Source: Paenibacillus rhizovicinus (GTDB lineage: Bacteria > Bacillota > Bacilli > Paenibacillales > Paenibacillaceae). Taken from it: a stretch of 64,000 nt of DNA. The stretch's first letter is position 1. Each line of letters opens with the position of its first letter. This document shows positions 42,735 through 51,061 of this stretch, piece after piece. The stretch covers positions 2,928,501 to 2,992,500 of the forward strand of contig NZ_CP048286.1 in NCBI RefSeq assembly GCF_010365285.1, in the 5' to 3' direction. The notes under the pieces are model-generated. The model was given only the letters and a program-made list of their open reading frames with translations. It was not told where the DNA came from and did not search any database. Both the position numbers and the translations under genes were made by a program.

Positions 42735-43646
42735 TTACGTTTGCTCGCTCTTGCGTTTCACAGGCACATAAATGTCCATTTCCCATGTCTCATTGCCTGG
42801 ACCGCTGCGGCTGTCGTACAGCTCGAATTCCGGCTTGCCTGCATGTTCATAGCCGGAATGCGGGAACCATTCGTTGAAGATCGCCTGCCAGGTGCTTTGA
42901 ATCGAGTTCGAGAATTGTTGTTCCGGCACCTTCGGCGTCGCGAAGACCGCGTACTCCGCTTCTCCGAACTCGCGGCAGACCAGTCCATCCGGCACGTTGT
43001 CGAAGTTCTCCGCTTCCATCCCGATCAAATACAGGAAGGTGCCCGCGTCCATATTGAAGCCATGACAAATGCCCAGCTCGACAGGGCTGTCCTTGTGCAC
43101 GCGGTTTGGAATCGTCTGCGACCAGCCGTTGCGAATATATTCTTGCCAGAAAGCCGGAATCTGCTTGAGGTTCTCTCCGTCGCTCGTCGTTTGAAGCTCA
43201 TAGCCGATCACTTTGAAAGCCGGTTTCGTCTCTAATCGAAAATTCATTTGAATGCCTCCCAAATAAGGATTGTACTTGCGCTGCAGTACATTCAGCTTGT
43301 CGTATGCCGGGGTCCGGATTCCCCGTTTGCGATATTCGGCCGGCGTCATGTCGAACATCCGCTTGAAGGCACGCGTGAACGTCTCATGATTCTGAAACCC
43401 GTTCTCCAGCGCGATGTCGAGCAGCTTCTCCTCCGAGTGGGCCACTTGATAAGCCGACTTCGCCAGCCGCCGTTTGCGCACGTACTCCATCACCGTATCG
43501 CCCGCCATCACTTGAAAGACGCGGTGAAAATGATAGTCCGACAGCAGCGCAACCTGCGCGATCCGCGACAGCGACAGTTCCTCGGCCATATGCGCCTCGA
43601 TGTAGTCGATCGCCGCTTGAAGCTGCTTCAAGTAATCCGTTCTCAT
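42735..43646 (-). CDS. AraC-family regulator with GyrI-like effector domain
   Basis: 303 residues: N-terminal AraC HTH (LSLSRIAQVALLSDYHFHRVFQVMAGDTVMEYVRKRRL and LLDIALENGFQNHETFTRAFKRMF). A C-terminal GyrI-like/effector-binding domain follows (AFKVIGYELQTTSDGENLKQIPAFWQEY.., WQAIFNEWFPHSGYEHAG.PEFELYD). This SoxS/Rob-like layout is seen in regulators of stress or drug response. The start is taken at ATG 43646 (MRTDYLKQL), about 12 bases after GGAGGGGG. Confidence 0.87.
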   Translation of the reverse strand: MRTDYLKQLQAAIDYIEAHMAEELSLSRIAQVALLSDYHFHRVFQVMAGDTVMEYVRKRRLAKSAYQVAHSEEKLLDIALENGFQNHETFTRAFKRMFDMTPAEYRKRGIRTPAYDKLNVLQRKYNPYLGGIQMNFRLETKPAFKVIGYELQTTSDGENLKQIPAFWQEYIRNGWSQTIPNRVHKDSPVELGICHGFNMDAGTFLYLIGMEAENFDNVPDGLVCREFGEAEYAVFATPKVPEQQFSNSIQSTWQAIFNEWFPHSGYEHAGKPEFELYDSRSGPGNETWEMDIYVPVKRKSEQT

Positions 43647-43705
43647 CCGAGCGCCCAGCCCCCTCCTGTACTGACTCAATTGTAACGCGGCGGTCCGCAC
43701 GTCTC

Positions 43706-43945
43706 TTGATGATTCTTGCTCTATTATCTCCTCATTCGGCAGCGTCACCCGCTAAGTACGGATTCATTAATAAATCAGGCAAGCTCGTCATTCCAGCCAA
43801 GTACGATGAAACGACCGCATTCTCCGAAGGGCTCGCAGCCATGAAGACCGAAGGCGGCGCGGGGACCGGATCGCAGGACAAGTGGGCCTATCTGGACTCC
43901 GAAGGCAATACAGTGATCCAACAGGTCTGGCTTCCTAGCGAATAG
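43706..43945 (+). pseudogene. WG-repeat protein remnant
   Basis: A 79-codon frame carrying one clear WG-type repeat (AKYGFINKSGKLVIPAKYDETTAFSEGLAAM) and part of another (KWAYLDSEGNTVIQQVW). Full-length WG proteins have many such repeats after a signal peptide. Here the N-terminus is a poor hydrophobic stretch with no ribosome site, and the frame stops after the second repeat. I read it as a decayed fragment; a tiny live gene is less likely. Confidence 0.5.
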
Positions 43946-44081
43946 CGTCTATCCTTGCTATATCTACACCCTAAACATCCATGACGGAGGCAATCACCCT
44001 AGCAACCCCGTCTCTGCCTGCATCTACTAGTACTAGCTTGCAATCCAGCATTCTATTACGAGAAGAGAGCAGGGATGAAAG

Positions 44082-44687
44082 ATGAAGATCATCCGAAGAT
44101 CGTCAGGCAAAGCCGTTAAAGGCAGCTCGGTTCGAAGCCGCATGGCGAAGAGCAGCCTGGTAAGAACGTTGTCCGCGCAGGGCAAGCCGGAGGTCAGCAG
44201 ATCCAAGCAGCGCAAGGCCGCGGCAAGCGGAAACGCCAAACCGCAGAGCCGCAAACGGAACAGGCGCATGGTCGGAGCTCGTGCAACGACAACCCGGGCA
44301 GTGTTCTCCACGGGGATTCTGCGGCGCAATCCCGATACGACCTACGCGCTCGTCGATCTCGTCAATCTCGGCACCACGATCGCGAACCGGATGACCGTCC
44401 AAGTATTCGACTGGTCGAGCGGACTGCCCGTCGCCTTGAATCTGTCGCCGTGCAATACGACGAAATGTCTCGTGTCGCTTGCCCCCGGCACTTCCAACTT
44501 CGTCTTTGCCGACGTCTCCGGCGTCGAGTTCAAATACGAGGTGCGTATTTCCCGCGCGGCGTTTAATCGCAATGTCATCCTGAACGTGTCCGGCCTGAGC
44601 GCGGAGCCGATGACGCCGCAAGTCGGCAACAACGTGCTGCAGCTGCAGCTCTTCCGCATTAAACGGCGCAGCTGCAACTGCCAGTAA
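44082..44687 (+). CDS. Two-part hypothetical protein with very basic N-terminus
   Basis: 201 residues. Residues 1-65 are extremely rich in Lys, Arg, Ser and Ala (for example SRSKQRKAAASGNAKPQSRK). Residues 72-195 form a beta-sandwich-like domain (ATTTRAVFSTGILRRN, ALVDLVNLGTTIANRMTVQVFDW) and the end is Cys-rich (RRSCNCQ). Similar C-terminal domains occur in Bacillales proteins of unknown role, possibly spore or surface associated. No signal peptide; a weak ribosome site, AGCAGGGATG, precedes it. Confidence 0.68.
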   Translation: MKIIRRSSGKAVKGSSVRSRMAKSSLVRTLSAQGKPEVSRSKQRKAAASGNAKPQSRKRNRRMVGARATTTRAVFSTGILRRNPDTTYALVDLVNLGTTIANRMTVQVFDWSSGLPVALNLSPCNTTKCLVSLAPGTSNFVFADVSGVEFKYEVRISRAAFNRNVILNVSGLSAEPMTPQVGNNVLQLQLFRIKRRSCNCQ

Positions 44688-44757
44688 TCGTTCCCGCGCC
44701 GTCCGGGCTTCCGTTACGCGTTTATTCGTTTCACGTTACAGGAGGCAGCAACGCAGC

Positions 44758-45324
44758 TTAAGTAGCAGGCATCTCCACCCGGACTCGATACCAGGTACGC
44801 TGCCAATCTTTCTTGGCGATGCGGCGTTCATAGACCGCCGCGAGCTCCGGACGCGCGAATAACGGCGTCGGCCTGACCGTCATGTTCACAACGTCCTCAA
44901 TTCCGCAAGGCGCCGTCAAGATGATCCTGTCGTCTACATCCAGCGCGAGCCCTAGCGCAGTGACCGTCTCCGGGAACTTCGAAATGGCATCGACGGACGA
45001 CGAATAAGGCGGATTATCGTTCACGACATGCATCCTCGCCTGATTCTTCACGGACCAAGGAACCCCGGGCATCAAAGCGTCCAGCTTCCGTTCCAGCTCC
45101 TTCTCCGCATCCTCGTCCAGACAGCCGGGATCGAAGTAGACAACATCCACGTCGGCCAGCGGCGTGCGTTCCGCGAAGCCGTGAAGCGTATCCCAAATCT
45201 TGGACCGGACGAAGCCGGCGCATACCCACCAGTCCGGCAGCCCTAACGACCGGGCAGTGCGCAAAACCTCCAGCATCCAATCATCCTCGGCAGCAAGGCG
45301 GATGATGTCTCGTTCATTCAGCAA
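44758..45324 (-). CDS. Nucleotidyltransferase-like protein (COG3575/DUF925)
   Basis: 188 residues matching the DUF925 nucleotidyltransferase-like group: DWWVCAGFVRSKIWDTLHGF, the acidic pair ADVDVVYFDP, WSVKNQARMHVVNDNPPYSSSVDAISKFPETVTALG and a C-terminal KDWQRTWYRVRV. The biochemical role of the family is not established. Probable TTG start at 45324 behind GAGAGGTGAT. Confidence 0.85.
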   Translation of the reverse strand: MLNERDIIRLAAEDDWMLEVLRTARSLGLPDWWVCAGFVRSKIWDTLHGFAERTPLADVDVVYFDPGCLDEDAEKELERKLDALMPGVPWSVKNQARMHVVNDNPPYSSSVDAISKFPETVTALGLALDVDDRIILTAPCGIEDVVNMTVRPTPLFARPELAAVYERRIAKKDWQRTWYRVRVEMPAT

Positions 45325-45415
45325 CCGTTGATCACCTCTCTACCACAGTCTCTTCGATACGAACATATATTCCCATTATAGCGATTAATCCGCAGTTTGC
45401 AACCATTTATTTTCC

Positions 45416-45467
45416 CATAAAAAGGGACTCGCACTGGCGTCTTAACGACGCCGGCCGAGTCCTTTTC
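45416..45467 (-). terminator. Terminator after aldo/keto reductase gene
   Basis: On the minus strand an imperfect stem built from AAAAGGACTCG and GGCGTCG pairs with GACGCC and CGAGTCCCTTTTT. It lies 13 bp after the reductase stop codon. Confidence 0.75.
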
Positions 45468-45480
45468 GATCCTCATTCCC

Positions 45481-46335
45481 CTATGCCTGCTCAATTGGAA
45501 ATGCTGCCTCAATCCGTTCCAAATCATCTGGCCCAAGCTCCCAGCCGACCGATTCGATATTGTCCTTCATATGCGGCCGACTTGCCGCTTTGGGAATCGT
45601 AACGAGCCCCTCCTGCCGCAGCACCCAATTCAGCGCCACCTGATAAGCCGTCTTGCCATACCGGGCGCCGATGGCATCCAATACTTCACGCTGCTGCGAG
45701 CCTGCCTCCGGGAAGCCTTTCCCGCCGAAGACATGCGGCGCATAACCGAATGGCGAGTAACCCATAACGGTGATGCCATTCTCCCTGCAATACGGTATCA
45801 GCTCGTTCTCGATCAACCGGTCATTCAGGTGATACGGTACCTGATTGCAGGCCAGCGGAACATCGCCCAGACAGCGCTGCGCCTCTTGCATGAGCGGCAC
45901 GCTATAGTTGCTGACGCCGACATGCTTGATCATCCCGCGCTTGACCAGCTCGGCCATGGCGGACATCGTTTCGGAAACGGCATACTTATCGCTCGGCCAA
46001 TGCTGCAAATACAAGTCGATGCGGTCTGTCTTCAGGCGCTCCAAGCTTCCCTCGGCCGCTTGCAGGACGCCTTCATAGGAGCAGTTCTCCGTCGCTACTT
46101 TCGTGACCAGGAAGACCTTGTCCCTTACGTCCTGGATGGCCTGACCGACGACGCGCTCAGATCCTCCATCGGCATAAGCCTCCGCAGTGTCGATCAGCGT
46201 CAGCCCGTTCTCGATCCCATACCGGAGCACATCGATCTCCTGACGTTCCCGCTGCTTGTCTTCACCGAACTTCCAAGTTCCTTGACCGATCACCGGAATG
46301 CTCAATTCCGTATTGCCGAGCTTACGTTGCAGCAT
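45481..46335 (-). CDS. Aldo/keto reductase
   Basis: 284 residues, a TIM-barrel oxidoreductase. The catalytic tetrad is visible: Asp in TLIDTAEAYADGGSE, Tyr in the same motif, Lys in VFLVTKVATE and His in DLYLQHWPSD. NADPH-binding residues are in the C-terminal TIPKAASRPHMKDN. It reduces aldehydes or ketones; substrate unknown. ATG 46335 follows GAGGAGG. It is downstream of a VOC gene (27-bp gap), probably one operon. Confidence 0.92.
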   Translation of the reverse strand: MLQRKLGNTELSIPVIGQGTWKFGEDKQRERQEIDVLRYGIENGLTLIDTAEAYADGGSERVVGQAIQDVRDKVFLVTKVATENCSYEGVLQAAEGSLERLKTDRIDLYLQHWPSDKYAVSETMSAMAELVKRGMIKHVGVSNYSVPLMQEAQRCLGDVPLACNQVPYHLNDRLIENELIPYCRENGITVMGYSPFGYAPHVFGGKGFPEAGSQQREVLDAIGARYGKTAYQVALNWVLRQEGLVTIPKAASRPHMKDNIESVGWELGPDDLERIEAAFPIEQA

Positions 46336-46362
46336 ACTGATCCTCCTCGTTCATTCGCGTCG

Positions 46363-46725
46363 TTACGCTTCATTCGGCGGCGTGCAAATCAACAGCATAT
46401 TGCCTTCCGGATCGAAGACGTGGCAGCCCCTCATGCCGTCCGGGAACGGCTGAATGCCGTCCGTCTCTACGCCTTTCGCCGTCAACTCCTCGAACACCTG
46501 CTCCACGTCGGAAGTTTCGAAGAAGAAGACCGAATGCGGCAGCGGCATTATCGTCTCGTGATGGGACCGCAGGAGCATGAGCCCCGTGCCTTCCATGCGG
46601 AAGGACAGGAAGTCTTCCCCCTCGGCTTCGACCTCGAACGGAAACACCGATTTGTACCACGCCTTCCCCCGCTCCATATCTTTCAAATGGATAAAACAAG
46701 TGTTGATGCGATTCCGAATGTGCAT
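46363..46725 (-). CDS. VOC (glyoxalase/bleomycin-resistance fold) protein
   Basis: 120 residues forming one vicinal-oxygen-chelate module: NTCFIHLKDMERGKAWYKSVF, SVFFFETSDVEQVFEELTAKGVE, GCHVFDPEGNMLLICTP. Members bind metals and act in aldehyde detoxification, dioxygenation or drug binding; the role here is unknown. ATG 46725 follows AAGGGAG by 7 bases, so the longer frame is rejected. Precedes the aldo/keto reductase. Confidence 0.85.
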   Translation of the reverse strand: MHIRNRINTCFIHLKDMERGKAWYKSVFPFEVEAEGEDFLSFRMEGTGLMLLRSHHETIMPLPHSVFFFETSDVEQVFEELTAKGVETDGIQPFPDGMRGCHVFDPEGNMLLICTPPNEA

Positions 46726-46760
46726 TGTCCTGCTCCCTTCGGGATTGTAATAGCACGCTC

Positions 46761-47412
46761 TTAATACAAGGTAGAATGCCGCCAAACGATACGCGACGAG
46801 CAAGTCCTAGGTCGAATTTTTTCGGCCAGAATCGTGAACGCATTCCCCTCGGGGTCGCGGAAAGTAAAATGCAGCTTTCCTTGCAGCAGCATCCGTTCTG
46901 CCTGAATGCCGGCTTTGGCCAGTAGACGGTAAGCCGCGGCAATCTCCATCGGCTCTTGTCGGCGGAACGCTTCGAGGAAGCTTCGGATCAAAGCCGCTCG
47001 ATCTTCCCTGCCGCTTCCCGCAGACGTATCGCCCGAATCGGCTGCGTTGGTCTCGGTCGCTAGCGCCGCCAGCCGCTTACGAACCCCGGTGAAGCGCGGC
47101 CTCCGTATCGAAGGAGTACGTGTCCGTTTCGCTTGCCAGTGCTTCATGACCGACCGGCAGCCGGACATCGGCTTTGCGCTTGCGGCAAACGTCCAGCCAG
47201 GCGTTAGAGGCAACGCGAAACAAGAACGCTCTTGGCGCCAGGTGGCTTAGAAAGGCTGCATTTGCGCGCAGCGATTTCAACATCGTCTCCTGGTACAAAT
47301 CTTCCGCATCCCAAGGCGTGCCAGTCAGCATACGGCAGTAACTTCGCAAGTCTGATTCGTACTGCAGCCGAAGCTGCTCGAACAAGGCGCTTTGTCCGTC
47401 TTCGCCAAACAA
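46761..47412 (-). pseudogene. Decayed ECF sigma factor / VOC mosaic
   Basis: The minus strand first encodes an intact sigma-70 region 2 (ALFEQLRLQYESDLRSYCRM, WDAEDLYQETMLKSL, PRAFLFRVASNAWLDVCRKRK) that stops at 47077. From about 47120 another frame continues with a linker EDRAALIRSFLEAFRRQEP. It ends with the C-terminus of a VOC domain (KLHFTFRDPEGNAFTILAEK). Region 4 of the sigma factor and most of the VOC domain are missing, and a frame change separates the parts. The whole looks like a deletion-scarred remnant. Confidence 0.7.
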
Positions 47413-47529
47413 ACGCTCAGCCTCCTCTGCAGGAGATGGACTGCCGCGGATTCCTTAATTATCCTAATCTTTCGTTTCGTTAATCCCGGCAATCCGATTC
47501 ATCTCCCTAATCCTGATTCTCGCAGCCTA

Positions 47530-47671
47530 TTACGTTCTGCTGCGCTGAACCGCCGAAATCATCAGCAGAATCGCGGAAACGAGGTGCAAAAACCAGCCCG
47601 CGAACGGAATCTAGCCCAGAACCGAAGTCACGATACCCAGAAATATAGCCGTACTTCGCTTCTTTGTTCAT
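47530..47671 (-). pseudogene. Small membrane protein remnant with in-frame stop
   Basis: In one minus-strand frame the translation reads KRSTAIFLGIVTSVLG, a TAG stop, then IPFAGWFLHLVSAILLMISA. Removing the stop would give a two-helix protein of about 45 residues. The only ATG nearby is in another frame. Suggestive of decay, but could be chance. Confidence 0.3.
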
Positions 47672-47944
47672 CACGGACAAAACCAGCGTAAGAATGTGAA
47701 CCTGTCATTCACGAGCCTCCCAAGGCGGACTTTTCCAACTATTGTAACAGTTCGCCCTGTATTGCAACAATCTTATTTAGCTGCTGCAGCAGAAGGAAAG
47801 GAATCGCAGTTTAGTCATGCTAGCAAACTCATAACGACGGAAATGCTTTTAACTTACGGCTGCAGGCCAAGCCTCACCTCAGGCGACACTCGGGTTGCCG
47901 CTCCTCCCTTAACGACTCTCCTTACCGCGATCCGCCAACAACAA

Positions 47945-47994
47945 AAGCGCCGCGAACGTCTCCCGGGATCACCCCCTCTACGTTCGCGGCGCTT
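47945..47994 (-). terminator. Terminator after GH127 gene
   Basis: A perfect 15-bp stem AAGCGCCGCGAACGT / ACGTTCGCGGCGCTT followed (minus strand) by TTGTTGTTGG. It begins 13 bp after the stop codon. Confidence 0.85.
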
Positions 47995-48007
47995 ATATTT
48001 CGCCCCG

Positions 48008-49909
48008 TTAACCCTGCTTCTTCCACGCCTTCTCGCGCTCTCCGATCAGCGGGAATTCGCCGATGCGCAGGCGCGCGCTGCCGTACGGCACGAGCGTCAG
48101 CTCCGCCGTCTCCTGTCCTTCGACGTTCGGATAGAGCGGCGGCGTGCCGGCGTTGTTGCCTTCCATCCTCCAGCCCCGCACAAGCTTGCCGCTTGCGGTG
48201 AGACGAACCGGCGCCCGTTCCGCATCGAACGGCTGGTATGGCACATCGAATTCGCTCACCTCGTACGCGCTGTCCGCCAGCAAGCCGTATTTCCATGGCG
48301 AGCCGGGGTAGATTTCCCAGTCGTGGAATTTCTCGCGCTTCTCCAGCAGCTGCCAGTTCTCTTGAATCGGCAAGGCGTAGACGAGCGGCCCGCGCTCGAC
48401 GCTGATCGCATACAGATTACGGGACGTCGTCGTCACGGTCATCGGCAGCGTCAGCGCAAGGCTGTCCCCGTTATTCCATTCCCGCTCGACCTTGGTGTAC
48501 CCGTTAACCGCGTTAAGGACAACGTTAGCGCCGTTAATCGTCAAGCTGGGCGCCGCGCACCAAGCCGGAATACGCAGCGAGATCGCGAACGGCTCGCTCG
48601 CACGATCAAGTTCCACGCCCATCGTCACCGTCTCGCGGAACGGGTATTCGCCGCCGACACGGATCGTGGCCGCCGCTCCGCTGCCGACGGACGCGCTCAC
48701 TACGCTCGGCGCATACGATACCGCCGCCAATCCGCCGCTGCCGTCGCCCATCCAGAGATGGGAGGCGAATTTCGGCCAGCCCTGGTGCATGTTGGACGTG
48801 CAGCAGCCGAAGTTCGGCGCAAGGCCGAACAGATTCGCGTCCGGGCCGTTGCTCCAATTGCGCGGCGCGACGTTGCAGACGATCTGATTGACCTGCTGGT
48901 CGTATTGATGCGAGGTCCAGTCCTTCGAGATCGTTGCAGGGAGGGCGTTGAACGCCACCTTTTCCAAAATATCTCCGAACCTGCCTTCGCCGAAGACACG
49001 CGTCAGATGTTCCATCGAGTACATATATTCCACGACCGCGCACAGCTCGACGCCTTGACTCGGGCTCGTGCCGGACAGCCATTCGTCGCCCGAGAACATG
49101 CCGTGCGCCTGACCGTGATAGGTCATCAGGCTATCAATGCCGCGATGCACCGCGGCATGCTCCGCTTCGGTGCCGCTCAGCTCGTAGCGGATGCCCGGCG
49201 CCTTGATGCCCATGGCCACATTGACGACATGCGTCGTCCAATCCCACTCCTCCACCTTGCGCCAATACGGGAAGTCGTGGAACACGTCCGTCCAATCCGT
49301 CGTCTGCCCGGCCACGATACGCGCCAGTTCAAGCAGCGATTCATCTCCCGTCTTGCGGTAGAGCCACTGCACGCTCAGCACAAGCTCCGCTCCGCGCGCT
49401 TTCGCCCAGCCCTCCAGCGGATGCTGCTCGATCGTGCCGCGGACGAAACCGAAGAACTTGCGCAGGAAAGGCAGGACCCGTTCGTCTCCTGTCGCCTCTT
49501 CATACTGCGTAAACACCTTCAGCATGATCATGTAATGCCACCAGTCCTGCTTCTTGTTCAGGTCGTTGTTCACGGTCTGGATCGGTCCCTCGGGCCCGAA
49601 ATTCCCGTCCGGCCGCTGGCTGTTCAAGGACCATTCGATCCAGCGCTGCGCCTTGGCAATCAGCTTCGCGTCATCCAGCACGTACGCCAGCGGCAGCAGG
49701 CCGTCCAAGTAGTACGGTCCGCGCTCCCAGCTCTCGCCTTGACCGCCGATCCAGCCGTTGTCCGGACCGACGTCGCCCCAATGCTCCTCGAGATGTCCCG
49801 TGAAGCCGTCGGCTTGAATTTGCAGCTGATTGCGCAGCCAGCCGGCCGGCTTGACCGCACCGAGCGGCAGCGCTTGAAAGGCCGCCCGTGCTTTCGTCGT
49901 CGTTGTCAT
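48008..49909 (-). CDS. GH127-family beta-L-arabinofuranosidase (DUF1680)
   Basis: About 633 residues, an (alpha/alpha)6 barrel plus beta domains. The zinc-thiolate active site of characterised GH127 enzymes is visible: Glu and Cys in QGVELCAVVEYMYSME, and the Cys pair in NFGCCTSNMHQGWPKF. GH127 enzymes release beta-L-arabinofuranose from plant hydroxyproline-linked or pectic glycans. No signal peptide, so it likely acts on imported oligosaccharides. The start is taken at ATG 49909 (MTTTTKARAAF), after GGGAG. Divergent from an AraC regulator. Confidence 0.9.
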   Translation of the reverse strand: MTTTTKARAAFQALPLGAVKPAGWLRNQLQIQADGFTGHLEEHWGDVGPDNGWIGGQGESWERGPYYLDGLLPLAYVLDDAKLIAKAQRWIEWSLNSQRPDGNFGPEGPIQTVNNDLNKKQDWWHYMIMLKVFTQYEEATGDERVLPFLRKFFGFVRGTIEQHPLEGWAKARGAELVLSVQWLYRKTGDESLLELARIVAGQTTDWTDVFHDFPYWRKVEEWDWTTHVVNVAMGIKAPGIRYELSGTEAEHAAVHRGIDSLMTYHGQAHGMFSGDEWLSGTSPSQGVELCAVVEYMYSMEHLTRVFGEGRFGDILEKVAFNALPATISKDWTSHQYDQQVNQIVCNVAPRNWSNGPDANLFGLAPNFGCCTSNMHQGWPKFASHLWMGDGSGGLAAVSYAPSVVSASVGSGAAATIRVGGEYPFRETVTMGVELDRASEPFAISLRIPAWCAAPSLTINGANVVLNAVNGYTKVEREWNNGDSLALTLPMTVTTTSRNLYAISVERGPLVYALPIQENWQLLEKREKFHDWEIYPGSPWKYGLLADSAYEVSEFDVPYQPFDAERAPVRLTASGKLVRGWRMEGNNAGTPPLYPNVEGQETAELTLVPYGSARLRIGEFPLIGEREKAWKKQG

Positions 49910-50099
49910 GTTGTCATCGTCTCCCTTGTCCTTCGTCATCGTTAACCCGAATATAGCACGGCGACCGCGCAGGAGCCGATAGCCGATAACAACGAATTAT
50001 TGACCGATCACAACATCGGAAGCAGCGACAGAGGCCTACACATATACTCGCTATTTCCTTATACTATAGGAAAATCATTCACAAGGGGCTGGCATCGCA

Positions 50100-50954
50100 A
50101 TGTTCCGATTCACCTCTCCGCCCATGCCGCACTATATCACTTCGGGCGAGGATGTATACCCGAACGGCGGCAGTCATGCCGCACGCTCCGACATCGGCGT
50201 GTTCGACCTGCTCGTGACGACGCGCGGCTGCTTATTTCTCGAGGAAGACGGGCTGAAACTGACCATCCCCGCCGGTCACTTTGCGATCTTGCGGCCTGAT
50301 CGTCCCCATCGGACGGCGAAGCCGTGCAGCGAGGAAACGCATTTCTACTGGATGCACTTCCAGACGCTCGGCCCGTGGAACGAAGTGACGGAACGGGAAC
50401 CCTACGAGGCTCCCGTTCATGCCGATCCTTATATGCAAATTGAGACCTTCGTGTTTCATGTGCCGCGTTCCGGCGAACTGGCCGCGAAGGAGATGGCGTA
50501 TGAATGGCTGGAGGAGCTGCTTCGTCTGCAGGCCGCCGCGGAGACCGGCGCCCGCTTCAAGCAGCAGGGGACTTTTCAACAGCTGTTGTTCCAGCTGCAA
50601 GAGGAAGGAAGCGCCGCGGCCAAAGATCCGCAGCTGGCATTGGCGGATGAAGCCGCCGCATTCCTGCGGCGCAGCTACCGCGAGCAGGTGAGCTACAAGG
50701 AACTGGCGGAGCAGCTGCATTTTCACGCGAACTATATCGCGCTGTGCATGAAGAAGGCGTTCGGCTGCACGCCGCTCGACTACTTGACCCGTTACCGGAT
50801 CGAGCAGGCCAAGCAGCTGCTCATCCACACCGCTGATCCCGTAGGTTCGATCGCCGAAGCGACCGGGTTCCTGACATTCTCGTATTTCGTGCGCTGCTTC
50901 AGCAAGCATGCGGGGACGCGGCCGAAGGAATTCCGGCAGCGGTACCGGCGGTAG
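50100..50954 (+). CDS. AraC-family transcriptional regulator with cupin sensor
   Basis: 284 residues: N-terminal cupin-like ligand domain (FDLLVTTRGCLFLEEDGLKLTIPAGHFAILRPDRPHRT, with FYWMHFQTLG) and C-terminal HTH pair (VSYKELAEQLHFHANYIALCMKKAFG and VGSIAEATGFLTFSYFVRCFSKH). It probably senses a sugar and activates the divergent GH127 gene. ATG 50100 follows AAGGGGCTGG. Confidence 0.88.
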   Translation: MFRFTSPPMPHYITSGEDVYPNGGSHAARSDIGVFDLLVTTRGCLFLEEDGLKLTIPAGHFAILRPDRPHRTAKPCSEETHFYWMHFQTLGPWNEVTEREPYEAPVHADPYMQIETFVFHVPRSGELAAKEMAYEWLEELLRLQAAAETGARFKQQGTFQQLLFQLQEEGSAAAKDPQLALADEAAAFLRRSYREQVSYKELAEQLHFHANYIALCMKKAFGCTPLDYLTRYRIEQAKQLLIHTADPVGSIAEATGFLTFSYFVRCFSKHAGTRPKEFRQRYRR

Positions 50955-50990
50955 ATGTAATTGTCTGCCGCTGCTTCGGCGAACGACAAA

Positions 50991-51023
50991 CAGGATGATA
51001 TAGCAGCACGCTGCATCATCCTG
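50991..51023 (-). terminator. Hairpin between convergent AraC and collagen-like genes
   Basis: CAGGATGAT / ATCATCCTG (9 bp) with an inner AGCAGC/GCTGC pairing. On the minus strand it is followed by TTTGTCGTT, so it is likely the terminator of the collagen-like gene. Confidence 0.65.
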
Positions 51024-51061
51024 TATACGAAGCCGATCGAGCCATTTATTACAAGCTAATC

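Larger units (their letters stand above)
47413..48007. other. Long intergenic region
   Basis: Apart from the membrane-protein remnant (47530-47671) and the GH127 terminator (47945-47994), I see no gene. A loosely palindromic TTGTAACAG..CTGTATTGCAA lies at 47742-47767. Confidence 0.4.

Noticed and set aside
47696..49945. 749-codon open frame on the plus strand
   Set aside because: Antisense to the GH127 gene, Arg/Ala-rich low-complexity translation; the minus-strand enzyme is unambiguous.
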